In this document: piece after piece, positions 1-8,500 of the stretch
Numbering within the stretch: the first letter of the stretch is position 1
Layout: each line of letters begins with the position of its first letter
Source of the DNA: Ramlibacter sp.
GTDB lineage: Bacteria > Pseudomonadota > Gammaproteobacteria > Burkholderiales > Burkholderiaceae_C
Reading direction: 5' to 3'
Length of the DNA stretch: 64,000 bases
Assembly: GCA_029237735.1 (NCBI GenBank)
Contig: JAQZBU010000001.1
Span: 62,001 to 126,000, forward strand
Translations under genes and position numbers: made by a program
Notes under the pieces: model-generated
Seen by the model: the letters and a program-made list of their open reading frames with translations, nothing else
Databases searched by the model: none
Told to the model about the DNA's origin: nothing

Positions 1-1448
1 GCCGGACGCGCCAGCGGCAGCATGCGCACGGCCTCGGACAGCGGCGCCGGGATGTACGGCGCCGGCATCACCTTGGCCAGGCCCGGAGCTGCAGCAATCA
101 ACGCCTGATCCGGGTTGCCGATTTCGTTGGACAGGCCCGCCTGGCCCCACGACTCAATCACGCTGCGCATCAGGTTCAGGCGATCGGCCGCGACCGCCTC
201 AGTGTTGCCCCACGTGAAGAACAAGGCCCGGATCGCTACAGGCTTGTCGCCGGCGGAATTTCGTTCGCGCAGTTCCTTGTAGGCGCGCGCGACCTGCTGG
301 TTGTGCTCGCCGGCGGCGCCCATGATCGCCAGGAACATGGTCTCCATCTTGTTGTAACCCAGACCATTGGGCAACAGCTCCATGGACATCTGCCACGGCA
401 CCTGCCCCGACAGCGCAGTCGCCAGCTGGTTGAAATAGGGCACGGGGTCTTCCTGCGGGGCGACCTCCAGCACGAGCGGGGCGTACCAGAGGCGGTTGTG
501 CCGAGCGAGCTCCACGTCTCCGAAATGCGCCTTGATCGGGCCGACGATCAATTGCCGACCCACCGGCGGAGGCAACAGGCCGTCGGCGCTGCGCGTCGCA
601 CGCTGCAGTTCCGCCCCACCTGGCTTCGCGCCAATGAACTTCGCGTGCCACTCCGGAGCGTAGTGCGAGGCGTCGATGAAACGGCGCAGCTGCGTCGACG
701 CCTGCTCCACCGTGAGGGTGTCCAGCATCAAGCCGATGCGGTCCTCCATGTTTTCCTTGAAGGTCTTGCACGCGGCCTCATGGCGCGACATCAGCAGCGG
801 AGACGTGCCATAAGGCGTCTGCACGATCCGCGAATCCAGATTCGGCGCTTTGCTTTGCGCCAGCTTCTTGGCCGCCTCCTCGCGCTGCGCCGCGACCTTC
901 TCGCGCTCAGGACGGGAAAGACCACTCACATGGGAATGAACCGCCACCACGGCCAGCTCGTCTACCGCCCCAGTGCTCAGCGTTTGCAGCTTGTCGCCGA
1001 GCATCCAGCCGAGAACCGCCTTGTCGCAGCCGAAGCGTAGCGCCGTATTCAGAGAAGGCTCGAGGATGCGCTTGATCACCGCCTTGCCGTTGGCGGGGTC
1101 ACTGCGAAACCCGAATGAGAGCGTGTGCAGCCCGCTGCCCGCGCCGAAGAGCGTCGACACGACGTCGTTCAGCGCGGCGGCCTGGTCGAGCGCTTCCTGG
1201 GGGCCCATGAACTTGCGTGATCCCCGGATCAGAAAATAGGTGACCAGGCTCCCCGAATCTGTGGCGAAGGTGTAAGCGTCCACCGGCGAGGTGATGGTGC
1301 AGGACTGCGCGGCATCCTTGCCCGTCAGCGAATCGAACAGGTAAATCAGGCGCTCGAACGCCTCGGTAGACGGCCCCCCCAAGACGAACCAGATGCCGGC
1401 GACGGGGACAGCAATGAGGATCCCCAGCAAGATTGCGGTATCAGACAT
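1..1448 (-). CDS. icmB: IcmB/DotO-like conjugation ATPase, N-terminal part (runs off window)
   Basis: An open frame starts at the ATG at 1448 and stays open to base 1, so only the first ~480 residues are visible. There is a hydrophobic N-terminal segment (roughly residues 5-22) followed by a soluble region. No Walker A motif is in this part; in IcmB/DotO, the VirB4-like ATPase of type IVB secretion systems, the nucleotide site lies in the C-terminal half, outside the window. The assignment rests mainly on synteny: it follows icmL-K-E-G-C-D-J, and icmB comes next after icmJ in Legionella. If right, it is the energising cytoplasmic ATPase of the conjugation channel. Confidence is moderate because the diagnostic motifs are not visible. 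Confidence 0.6.
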   Translation of the reverse strand, partial: MSDTAILLGILIAVPVAGIWFVLGGPSTEAFERLIYLFDSLTGKDAAQSCTITSPVDAYTFATDSGSLVTYFLIRGSRKFMGPQEALDQAAALNDVVSTLFGAGSGLHTLSFGFRSDPANGKAVIKRILEPSLNTALRFGCDKAVLGWMLGDKLQTLSTGAVDELAVVAVHSHVSGLSRPEREKVAAQREEAAKKLAQSKAPNLDSRIVQTPYGTSPLLMSRHEAACKTFKENMEDRIGLMLDTLTVEQASTQLRRFIDASHYAPEWHAKFIGAKPGGAELQRATRSADGLLPPPVGRQLIVGPIKAHFGDVELARHNRLWYAPLVLEVAPQEDPVPYFNQLATALSGQVPWQMSMELLPNGLGYNKMETMFLAIMGAAGEHNQQVARAYKELRERNSAGDKPVAIRALFFTWGNTEAVAADRLNLMRSVIESWGQAGLSNEIGNPDQALIAAAPGLAKVMPAPYIPAPLSEAVRMLPLARP

Positions 1449-1561
1449 GCAATGAAACTCTCGAAGAAATGCTGGTGGACAGGCAAGCGTGGCTGAGACT
1501 CACCCCGCGCGAGGCGGGGCGCCTCCGGCTACTGGCGACGTTGCTTAGGGCCGGGTGGCGT

Positions 1562-1879
1562 TCAGGCGACGCGTTCGACTTCGCCGGCTGCCGCCGGTGT
1601 GCCAACCTCGTCCCGAAAGGCAGGTGGCAACTCGACTTCGCCGCCTCGGCGGGCGAGGATTTCGCCCTGGAGCGCCTCGCGCATTCCGGCCGCGCGGGAC
1701 CGCTCGAGCACGTCGGGGTACTCGTTGGCGAGGTTCGAGAGCGCCCGAGCGGCCGTGAAAGGCCGCATGGCTGCCTGCTGCATAGGCAGGAGGTCCAGCT
1801 CGGACGAGCTCCCGCGGTACAGCGAAATGCTGCACAGGAGGCGCATGCGCGCGGCGTCGAGATGGATAATTGCGTCCAT
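1562..1879 (-). CDS. hypothetical protein in the type IVB cluster (105 aa)
   Basis: This small frame fits between the gene ending at 1956 and icmB starting at 1448, on the same strand and with coding-like composition. I chose the ATG at 1879; a TTG two codons upstream (1885) is possible. The protein is soluble, with a Leu/Ala-rich helical middle and a Glu-rich C-terminus, and has no signal peptide or membrane segment. I do not recognise the family. Its position just before icmB suggests an accessory or chaperone-like role in the conjugation apparatus, which is inference only. Confidence 0.6.
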   Translation of the reverse strand: MDAIIHLDAARMRLLCSISLYRGSSSELDLLPMQQAAMRPFTAARALSNLANEYPDVLERSRAAGMREALQGEILARRGGEVELPPAFRDEVGTPAAAGEVERVA

Positions 1880-1888
1880 GTCCAAATT

Positions 1889-1908
1889 CTATTTTCCGGA
1901 CCCGCATA
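1889..1908. promoter_or_regulatory. CTATTTTCCGG palindromic motif, copy 1
   Basis: The 11-mer CTATTTTCCGG (1889-1899) is followed after two bases by CCGCATA, a near match to the CCGGATA half seen in the copies at 55671 and 58899. It lies immediately upstream of the minus-strand ATG at 1879. It may be an operator or part of a promoter or leader. Confidence 0.4.
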
Positions 1909-1955
1909 TTTGCAAACGGGCCTCGCGGCATCGCCAATTGGCAGGACGTAAGAAC

Positions 1956-3272
1956 TCACACGCCCTCCTCAGTCAGTAATCCGTGCTCATAAAAAATCGG
2001 TTCGAACGCCGGATGCGCAACTTCGTTTTGCATCGCCCATTCGAAGCATTCCTGCAAACGATGCCGCGGCAGGCTGATCTGCACCCCGCCGTTGCCGTAG
2101 CCCTGGACACCGAACCCGGCCTGGAACGCCTTGAGCGCGAGTTGAAAGCAAAGGGCACGGTCGGTCGCGCGCAGCCACGTGGCCCACAGGGTGGTCTCGC
2201 GCTTGTCTTCGGCCTTGGGGCTCCATGGCTGCTCCGCGATCGCGTGCCAGTGCACCTCGGCAACGAGGCCGGCCGGCACCGACAGCGCGAACAACGGGTC
2301 TGACGTGAGAAGCTCGGGCAGCTGTGCCTTCTGAGGCAGTGGGTGCGCGGCTTCGGACACCAGCACTTCGGTGATATGCACGCGGGCGAACTGAGACAGC
2401 CATCGCAGCTCGGGCTGTGAGATCCAGGCCCGCAGCCCCGAGCGCGGCCCGGCGGTCTCGCCGAAGGCGATCAACTTCGCCAGCTCCGGATCGATCTCCT
2501 GGAATTCGACTGTCGCCTTCACCAGGCAGGGGCGCTGGGGATCGAGTGCCTTCTCCATCGGATAGCTGAAGGTCACATCGCTCGCGCGGCTTCGATGTAC
2601 GAACATCGGGTCCGGCACCAGCGTGGCCATGACCCGCTTGGCGTGCTCGAGGCGATTGAAGCGCACCATCAGCATCACGTCGTGTTCCGGATGAATGCGC
2701 GAGGTCACCTTCGAATAGGACTGGTAGGCGGACTTCAGCGCCGCCGAATACTGGCTCAAATTTGGGGGCGCGATCAGAACCTTGCGCACGTCTTCCCACA
2801 GCCGGTTGCTGCGCAGGATCTGCGAGGGTGTTCGCCACGGGTAGCACTGCGCCGCGATCACCATGGCCCGATGCACCGTGAGACTCAGCTCGCGCGAGGC
2901 CTGCGTAGCGATGCGATCCATACGGCCGCGCGCGTCAACCCGCATGCCGTAGTCGGCGGCCAGGTACTTCAGCTTCGTTGAAAAGTAGTCGCCCGGGCGC
3001 AGGTTGTGCGTTGCGCTGTATTGCGCGAACTCCTCCAGACGCTCGGCCGAGACGATCCAGAAGCAATCGTTGCGAAGGTCGCTCGGGCTCGCGAAACGAA
3101 ACGGCTCCTGGGGCGATCGTGTGTCGCCCAGGCACGCCCAGCCAGACTCGCGCGACTCGTCCAGAAGCGCGACGCCAAACGTCGGCATCGGCTCACGCAT
3201 GACGGTGGGCTCCACCACCTCCGGCTTGCGCGGCCGCTCAAATGCCGGAGGCGGTTCTATTTTCAAGCCCAT
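1956..3272 (-). CDS. hypothetical protein between icmJ and icmB (438 aa)
   Basis: A long, clearly coding frame whose start region overlaps the end of icmJ by about 35 bases. The ATG at 3272 is preferred over an in-frame TTG at 3278. The protein has a Pro/Glu-rich N-terminus (residues 7-30), then a mixed alpha/beta soluble body of about 400 residues with many Trp and His, and no signal peptide or membrane helix. I do not recognise a family or catalytic motif. Legionella has no gene between icmJ and icmB, so this is an element-specific insertion into the conserved order. Overlap with icmJ implies translational coupling and a likely role with the cytoplasmic side of the channel. Confidence 0.8.
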   Translation of the reverse strand: MGLKIEPPPAFERPRKPEVVEPTVMREPMPTFGVALLDESRESGWACLGDTRSPQEPFRFASPSDLRNDCFWIVSAERLEEFAQYSATHNLRPGDYFSTKLKYLAADYGMRVDARGRMDRIATQASRELSLTVHRAMVIAAQCYPWRTPSQILRSNRLWEDVRKVLIAPPNLSQYSAALKSAYQSYSKVTSRIHPEHDVMLMVRFNRLEHAKRVMATLVPDPMFVHRSRASDVTFSYPMEKALDPQRPCLVKATVEFQEIDPELAKLIAFGETAGPRSGLRAWISQPELRWLSQFARVHITEVLVSEAAHPLPQKAQLPELLTSDPLFALSVPAGLVAEVHWHAIAEQPWSPKAEDKRETTLWATWLRATDRALCFQLALKAFQAGFGVQGYGNGGVQISLPRHRLQECFEWAMQNEVAHPAFEPIFYEHGLLTEEGV

Positions 3273-3960
3273 GGGCAACCTGTTTCCAATCCTTCACGGC
3301 CAGCGACGCAAACTCGGCCGCGAAGCGCTCACCGAGCGCCTTGACCGTGTTCACGTGCGGGATGATGCGAACGCCTGCGACTGCCTGAGCCCTGCCCTCG
3401 TACTCGTCGGGCGCCTGCTTCGCGAGCTCCGCAAGAGCAGCGGCCATGCTCGCCGGCGCGCCGGCCGGCTCAATAGCGAATGCATCGCCCAGGCTTTCGG
3501 TGCGCCGCGCGCCCACGAAGACCTCGCGCAGCACAGCCCAGGCGGTTTTCACCTCATCCCTGTCGTGCAGGGCGGCGCCAGCGGCCATGATGAAAAGGTT
3601 CAGGTCGACAGCGCTGATCTCGGGTATCAGGGCCACGCCTATGGGTTCGCCCTGCCCGGCACCGGCCATGCCCATGCCCAGGGCGCGCTGCCCCAGGTGG
3701 TGATAGCCGTGACACAGGTAGCACGCCGTCGCGAAATTCGACTCGTCGTTATTGGCGTGGTCGCCATCGCGGTGGTGGACTTCGTTAGACCGCATGCCCA
3801 GGCTGCAGAACGCGCAGCGGTAGCGAGTTCGTTCCAGGTGCGCCTTGCGCTTGGCCTGGAACTCCGCATCGGCCACGGCGGCCGACCCGGAGTTGTTGCG
3901 CATCGTGCCCGCGTCGGTGATGACGCCGACCAGCAGCGGCTTATGCTCGCCTGGACGCAT
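3238..3960 (-). CDS. icmJ: IcmJ/DotN-like protein with HNH-type zinc fold
   Basis: The 240-aa protein has two Cys-x2-Cys pairs (C49/C52 and C80/C83) bracketing a V-H-H-R-D segment (residues 61-65), the signature of an HNH-like zinc fold. DotN/IcmJ of Legionella is known to adopt an HNH-nuclease-like fold and to work with the DotL coupling complex rather than as a proven nuclease. Its location between icmD and icmB matches Legionella. The C-terminal half is Ala-rich and helical. The ATG at 3958-3960 has no in-frame competitor nearby. It probably acts on the cytoplasmic face of the type IVB coupling complex. Confidence 0.75.
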   Translation of the reverse strand: MRPGEHKPLLVGVITDAGTMRNNSGSAAVADAEFQAKRKAHLERTRYRCAFCSLGMRSNEVHHRDGDHANNDESNFATACYLCHGYHHLGQRALGMGMAGAGQGEPIGVALIPEISAVDLNLFIMAAGAALHDRDEVKTAWAVLREVFVGARRTESLGDAFAIEPAGAPASMAAALAELAKQAPDEYEGRAQAVAGVRIIPHVNTVKALGERFAAEFASLAVKDWKQVAHGLENRTASGI

Positions 3961-3996
3961 GCCCGCTCCCTGCGTTTTGCATTGGCGGGCGGCGCA

Positions 3997-4446
3997 TCAG
4001 GAACCGAGCGTCTTGCCGATGTCGCTGGCCGAGCCGCCGAGCGCAACCACGAACTGCGTGCCGAAGTACACGAGCGCCATGCAGACTGCGCCGGCCACCG
4101 CCTTCATCGTGATGTCGCCCCACGTGATGTCATCGCGGCTGTTGTTGTGCTTCTTGTACATCGCCGAAGCTGCAGCGAACATGAAGCCCAGCCCCGCCAG
4201 CACGCCCACCACGGCGATCAAGCCGATGAGGGCCTTCACGCCAGTCGTCGCGTTGGTGATACCGGTCAACAGACCGTTGCTCTGCGCGACCGCCAGGCTT
4301 TGCGCCAGGAGCATGGTGCCGACGACACCGGTCTTGGCCGCTGCGGACATGTCGCTCGCGGCAGGCACGATGCGCCGGGTCCACGAGGAAACGCCGAGCG
4401 CTCCCGCGCACAGTCCGGTCGCCAGTTGATTGATCTTTGATTTCAT
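3997..4446 (-). CDS. icmD: IcmD/DotP-like inner membrane protein (149 aa)
   Basis: Small membrane protein with an N-terminal hydrophobic, signal-like segment (about residues 40-56), a strong Gly/Ala/Ile-rich transmembrane helix (about 72-95) and a further hydrophobic C-terminal segment (about 112-135). IcmD/DotP and IncI TraR proteins are short, two- to three-helix membrane proteins encoded next to icmC, as here. It shares the F-x-A-A-x-A-M-Y-type helix end with its neighbour at 4496, which supports a common IcmC/IcmD-type ancestry. A minus-strand hairpin lies just upstream at 4479-4495. Confidence 0.7.
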   Translation of the reverse strand: MKSKINQLATGLCAGALGVSSWTRRIVPAASDMSAAAKTGVVGTMLLAQSLAVAQSNGLLTGITNATTGVKALIGLIAVVGVLAGLGFMFAAASAMYKKHNNSRDDITWGDITMKAVAGAVCMALVYFGTQFVVALGGSASDIGKTLGS

Positions 4447-4478
4447 TGCTTTCGCTCCTTCGTCACGTTGAAAAATTT

Positions 4479-4495
4479 GGGCTCGTTTCGAGCCC
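4479..4495 (-). terminator. intra-operon hairpin between icmC and icmD
   Basis: Perfect 7-bp stem GGGCTCG/CGAGCCC with a 3-nt loop, placed directly after the icmC stop codon. On the minus strand it is followed by AAATTTTTC, giving the form of a rho-independent terminator or attenuator inside the conjugation operon. It could reduce transcription of icmD, J and B relative to the upstream genes. Confidence 0.55.
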
Positions 4496-5029
4496 TTAAC
4501 CGAATAGTGCTCGCAGCGCTCCGGCCAGATTGACCATCGCAGCGCCGCCGATCAGGTGCCAAAAGCCGCCCCACATCAGGTCCCCGTTCTGGCCGGCGCT
4601 GCCGCCGCCCGAGATCGCCTTGTTCCACTGCAAGAGCCCGCGCAAGCCGAATATCCATCCCAGTGTCACCACCCACAGAAGGGCGACGTTCATGACCTCG
4701 GTCCATCTGCCCATGCCCTGCGCGGCGGGGAAGTACGCCATCACGGCGCTGGCGTCCTGGATGGGCGAACCGAAGGCCAACATGGAAACGTCTTGCATGG
4801 TGCGGGCGTACTGCAGCAGCATCGCCCCGATGAAAGCCTGGCCGGCGACCCGCCCCCAGGAAAGCGTCCCGATGCCCGGATCCGCGCCACGCCCGTTCAG
4901 CCGATACATCGCGCGGGCAGCACTGAACATCAACGCCAGCCCCATCAGAACCGCGAGCGCCCCCACGATGAAAGGCACAAGGTTCCTGGCGAGTGCGCCG
5001 AGTCCGCTGACTACGCTGTTGCCGTCCAT
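4496..5029 (-). CDS. icmC: IcmC/DotE-like inner membrane protein (177 aa)
   Basis: The 177-aa protein has three or four hydrophobic helices (about residues 17-38, 60-75, 110-132 and 155-172), separated by short loops. Family length, topology and position between icmG and icmD fit IcmC/DotE (IncI TraQ-like). The gene starts at an ATG at 5029 only a few bases after the upstream stop at 5038. It contains the A-R-A-M-Y helix end also seen in icmD. It is a predicted inner membrane channel component; no enzymatic motif is visible. Confidence 0.65.
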   Translation of the reverse strand: MDGNSVVSGLGALARNLVPFIVGALAVLMGLALMFSAARAMYRLNGRGADPGIGTLSWGRVAGQAFIGAMLLQYARTMQDVSMLAFGSPIQDASAVMAYFPAAQGMGRWTEVMNVALLWVVTLGWIFGLRGLLQWNKAISGGGSAGQNGDLMWGGFWHLIGGAAMVNLAGALRALFG

Positions 5030-5037
5030 GTCGTTCC

Positions 5038-6213
5038 TTAGCGAATGATGCCGGCGGGCGTGAGGACCTCGCCTCGCGCGCCATCCACGCGGAGCACCTG
5101 CAGCGTTCCGAGCCGGTCGCCTTTCCCTACGATCTGAAGCTTGCCGAGCGCGTCACGCACCCAGGCCTGCTGGTAATCGCCGGTTCGCGGGTTGATCGCG
5201 AGCAGCGTGTAGCCCACCAGCACCCCAGCGGTGTGCTCGGGGGCGCGCTCGGCTTCTACAGCTTGATTCGTCACCTTGGCCTTGGATCCACCGGTCGGCG
5301 CCTGCGATTTCGCGGCGCGTGAGGCGCGTGAGCGGACAGCGGCCGACCGGTTCGTGCGCTTGGCGCGATCTGCCTTCTTCGGCGGTGCCGCGCCCGGTAC
5401 TGGCTCTGCCGCAACCGCAGCCACCTTGGGGCCCGTCCCCTCTTCGACTTTCGGTGCAGGCTTAGCAGCAGCCGTCGCCACCGGCACCTGAGCCGCAGCA
5501 GCGACGGGTGCTGGTGGTGCCGCCGGCACAGGCACCGCGCGCTGCGCGTTGGCGAGCACAGCCGCGACCGCGCTCGCGGTGCTGGGGTCGCTGCTCGCAG
5601 CCTTGACGGCCGCAACCTGCGCCGGTTCTGCCGGCGCCGAAGCATTGGCCGCGGCGATGACGGCCGGAACCGTGGCCGAGGCGACCGGCGAAATTGCCGG
5701 CGCTGCGGGGGGCTCTATGCTGGCAACCGCTGGTGCAGGAGCTGCCGCGGCTACTGCAGCGACCGCCGCGGACGATGCGGCCTTGGCGGCCGCGCTCGCA
5801 GCCGTCTGAGCGCCATCCGTTTTCATGGCCTCGATGGCCATGATCGCGCCGCGGTTCGGCTTCACCTGGGCCGTGGGCGGGTTGAAGATGGCAAGCACCG
5901 GACTCAACGCGGCATACAGCCCGCCGAAAGTGACGGCGGCCATCGCGCCCATGGCGATCCAGATCCCCAGCCCCTTTTTCTTGGCCCGCTGGTCGTGCTC
6001 CTGATCGCCCATGCCACCATGCTCGTCATGGTCGAGATCGTGGTCACCAGCGGCGGCCTCGCTGCGCGCCTCCGGCGGGACCGAATCGACGAACACGGCA
6101 TCGCTGGCTCGCGAGCCAGCGAAATTGAAATCGGATACAGGATCGCCGCGCTCTTGCGGAGAGCGATCTGCTTCGACGACCGGTTCTTCCAGGCTTTCCC
6201 ATCCTGTGGTCAT
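5038..6213 (-). CDS. icmG: IcmG/DotF-like bitopic inner membrane protein (391 aa)
   Basis: The protein has an acidic, His/Asp-rich cytoplasmic N-terminus (residues 1-80), a Lys-Lys-Lys stop and a single transmembrane helix (about 83-107). A long Ala/Pro/Val-rich low-complexity linker (about 115-290) follows, then a compact C-terminal domain (about 328-391) of the PilP/TraP type. DotF/IcmG proteins have this layout and sit between icmE and icmC. The ATG at 6213 overlaps the icmE stop (ATGA). The C-terminal domain resembles the ends of the proteins at 44195 and 45471. It likely spans the periplasm and links inner and outer membrane parts of the channel. Confidence 0.7.
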   Translation of the reverse strand: MTTGWESLEEPVVEADRSPQERGDPVSDFNFAGSRASDAVFVDSVPPEARSEAAAGDHDLDHDEHGGMGDQEHDQRAKKKGLGIWIAMGAMAAVTFGGLYAALSPVLAIFNPPTAQVKPNRGAIMAIEAMKTDGAQTAASAAAKAASSAAVAAVAAAAPAPAVASIEPPAAPAISPVASATVPAVIAAANASAPAEPAQVAAVKAASSDPSTASAVAAVLANAQRAVPVPAAPPAPVAAAAQVPVATAAAKPAPKVEEGTGPKVAAVAAEPVPGAAPPKKADRAKRTNRSAAVRSRASRAAKSQAPTGGSKAKVTNQAVEAERAPEHTAGVLVGYTLLAINPRTGDYQQAWVRDALGKLQIVGKGDRLGTLQVLRVDGARGEVLTPAGIIR

Positions 6214-7439
6214 TGAGCGCTCCCCTTTTCGACAACTTCATTCAAGAACAGCACCCCGATGGGGGTCTGCGCCGGAATGGAGACAACGATCGGCGTAGTG
6301 GCCAGCTTGCTGGCATCGGCGGAGAGCACCTGCATGCCAGCAGCAATCCCAGCGGCAGCTGCCTGAGCGCTGGTAGCAGGCGGGACGGCCACACCGGCCA
6401 CAGTGCCGGACGATGAGCCGGAGCCGACACTCAGCCCCACCACTGTGCTGCCGACCGCAGCCTTGGCGGTGAAGTACCCCTGTGCTGCGGCCGCGGCGAT
6501 CGGGATGACATAGCGCTGGAACAGCTTGCGGTCGACCGAACCGGCGAGGATCTGGTCGGACGTGGCGCCGTCCAGCCCGATGGCCTGGACCGCATAGGGC
6601 TCCTTCCCGAAGCGTGCCTGGGTCAATCGAATTTCGATCCCCTCGTTCACAACACGAGCCGTGCCGGAGATGAAGGCGCCGCTCTGTGGGCCCGAGACCA
6701 CCTCCGCGAGAACGGTACCTGTGCCGTTTTCGGGGATGTTGAGTGGCAGCACGAGACGTGCGGCCATCACGGAGAATATTTCCACAAGCTTTCTCGCCGC
6801 GGCTGGCGGCGTGGTCACGACCACCGCAGGCGCGGCACCAGCGACGCGTTGCGCGGCACCCGGCTGGCCACGCCCGCCGTCGCCTGCGGCGCCGAAGCGG
6901 CGGCGCACCTCGTCCGGCCCCTGCGCTTCCTCGAAGGATGAGAGAAACTTCTCCAGTCCCTTGCGTCGCTCCTGCTCGTAGGCAGACCTGTCCACGAGCG
7001 CGGCGGCTGCAAACCCAGCCGCTGAGTTGCCCGCGTTGAGCGGCACTTGCGTGTTCGTCGTGGCGGGACCAGCGCTTACCTTCTCGATAGGGGCGTTGTC
7101 AGGAGGTATGTAGCTGCGGCCCTCGGACGCGGCAAGGTCGGCATCCTGCGTCTGTCGCTTCGCCAGTTCTTGCTGCATGCGAGGCGACAGTGCTTCTCCC
7201 GCATCTCGGCGATGCGCCGCGGGGTTGCCCAGCGCGATGGCGCTGGCGGCGCGGGTCACAGGCTCGTTGCTGCTGCGCAGTCCGAAGTACGCCACCGTGA
7301 ACACGATCAGCAACGCCACAACAATTCCGCCGCCCATGATCACCAGGTTGCGCTTGGCGGCGGGTTCAACACGCCCCACGGTGCCGCCGGCGCTGCCTGT
7401 CCCGATCACTGCTTCTTCTTCGGCCGCTGTCCGCATCAT
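6210..7439 (-). CDS. icmE: IcmE/DotG-like VirB10-type channel protein (409 aa)
   Basis: The ATG at 7437-7439 overlaps the icmK stop as ATGA, so the longer upstream extension of this frame is discarded. There is one transmembrane helix (residues 31-53), a periplasmic linker rich in Gln, Ala and Gly (55-210), and a conserved C-terminal domain (about 215-409) with beta-rich stretches typical of DotG/TraO, the VirB10-like core component. Legionella DotG is about 1000 residues because of a long pentapeptide-repeat insert. The short form here matches the lengths seen in plasmid IncI TraO. It forms the trans-envelope channel with DotH and DotF. Confidence 0.8.
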   Translation of the reverse strand: MMRTAAEEEAVIGTGSAGGTVGRVEPAAKRNLVIMGGGIVVALLIVFTVAYFGLRSSNEPVTRAASAIALGNPAAHRRDAGEALSPRMQQELAKRQTQDADLAASEGRSYIPPDNAPIEKVSAGPATTNTQVPLNAGNSAAGFAAAALVDRSAYEQERRKGLEKFLSSFEEAQGPDEVRRRFGAAGDGGRGQPGAAQRVAGAAPAVVVTTPPAAARKLVEIFSVMAARLVLPLNIPENGTGTVLAEVVSGPQSGAFISGTARVVNEGIEIRLTQARFGKEPYAVQAIGLDGATSDQILAGSVDRKLFQRYVIPIAAAAAQGYFTAKAAVGSTVVGLSVGSGSSSGTVAGVAVPPATSAQAAAAGIAAGMQVLSADASKLATTPIVVSIPAQTPIGVLFLNEVVEKGSAQ

Positions 7440-8500
7440 GGGGCCACCTTTGCAACAGGAGCTGGCACGGCCGTCGCGGACAAGCCGCTGATCCGAACCA
7501 GAGAAAGAGAGCCATCCACCGCGACCGTGACGACCGGTGACAGCGGGAGTTCGTAGACCGTCACGCCGGCGCCGCTGCTTTGGCGCCGCGTCCACGCAGG
7601 CGCGGCAAGCAACGCACTGGTGCGGACGATCATCCTGTTTGGCCCCGTCTGCCACGCCTTCACGACAGCGGAATCAGCGGTAAGCGCCCGCGCTTCCTTG
7701 GGCGGGGTCCCCAGCAGGAAATTCATCAGCTCGCTCGAATTGAGGCTCGCCATCTGTTGAGCCGCGCTCACCGGTGCGGGCAGGCTGGGCACATAACGCG
7801 GAACCTGCACTTCGAGCGCAACGTCCGTTTCCTCGCGGGCGGGCAACACGGAAAGCACCACCGGGGTGTCCAGGCCCTCCAACAACACTGCGAGGTTGGT
7901 GCGTCCGACAAGGCGCGCTTTCAGCCCCACGGACAAACTGTTCGCGCCGAAGGTCGCAACGTCGAGCGAGCGCGGCGAATAGCCGTCGCCCACGGTGATG
8001 GGCCAGGGACGGCCTGCCGCGTCGTAGAACGCGATGATCGCCCCTTGCCCCTGGGACAGCCGAATCACCTCCGGGGCACCCGTGGGCGACAGGTCAAGCG
8101 ACACGGCACGCCGAACGGGCTTTGCCACAGGCTCGATCGGCTGCTGCACGGCCTGCTGTCGGTTCAACAGCTCCCGGCGAAGTTCGAGAACCTCCGCCGA
8201 CGTCAACGGTGCGGTGCGGATCAACGCGTCTTCAGTGATGCTGATCTGCGGTGCGGCAACGGGTGCCGGAGCGCTGCCGCCGTGGCCTGGCAGAGGCTGG
8301 CCCGGCAGGGGCGTCGGGCGGGGCATGGAGTCCAAGGCGGGGGCCGGCAGGGCACGCTGCGCGCCCGGCTGCGACGTCGCCGCGACAGGAGCTGCTGCCC
8401 CCGCGCGACTGATGCCGCTTTGCGCATAGGCGAAGGAACACGCGCCCAACAGGCAGAGCACACCAAACCGCAGGAGGGCGCGGGTCGCGTCGCGAGTCAT
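7436..8500 (-). CDS. icmK: IcmK/DotH-like outer membrane channel protein (354 aa)
   Basis: The ATG at 8500 overlaps the upstream stop (ATGA) and gives a clean Sec signal: basic n-region, hydrophobic core (residues 9-20), possible signal peptidase I site after A-Y-A (27) and a weak lipobox L-G-A-C ending at C21. A Pro/Ala linker follows. The C-terminal two-thirds has the beta-rich, G-D-G-Y-S-P segment typical of DotH/IcmK and TraN. It occupies the expected place between icmL and icmE. It is the secretin-like outer membrane ring subunit of the type IVB system. Confidence 0.8.
   Translation of the reverse strand: MTRDATRALLRFGVLCLLGACSFAYAQSGISRAGAAAPVAATSQPGAQRALPAPALDSMPRPTPLPGQPLPGHGGSAPAPVAAPQISITEDALIRTAPLTSAEVLELRRELLNRQQAVQQPIEPVAKPVRRAVSLDLSPTGAPEVIRLSQGQGAIIAFYDAAGRPWPITVGDGYSPRSLDVATFGANSLSVGLKARLVGRTNLAVLLEGLDTPVVLSVLPAREETDVALEVQVPRYVPSLPAPVSAAQQMASLNSSELMNFLLGTPPKEARALTADSAVVKAWQTGPNRMIVRTSALLAAPAWTRRQSSGAGVTVYELPLSPVVTVAVDGSLSLVRISGLSATAVPAPVAKVAP

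Noticed and set aside
303-1040. Plus-strand 245-aa frame across the left end
   Set aside because: It lies opposite the continuous icmB frame, has Arg/His-rich composition typical of a shadow frame, and has no recognisable domain.
1216-1240. CCGGATC...AAAATAGGT resemblance to the shared palindromic motif
   Set aside because: It lies inside the icmB coding region, lacks the second CCGG arm and encodes an ordinary V-T-Y-F-L stretch.
3004-4440. Plus-strand 478-aa frame
   Set aside because: It runs antisense over icmJ and icmD, which have clear family features; long antisense frames are common in GC-rich DNA.
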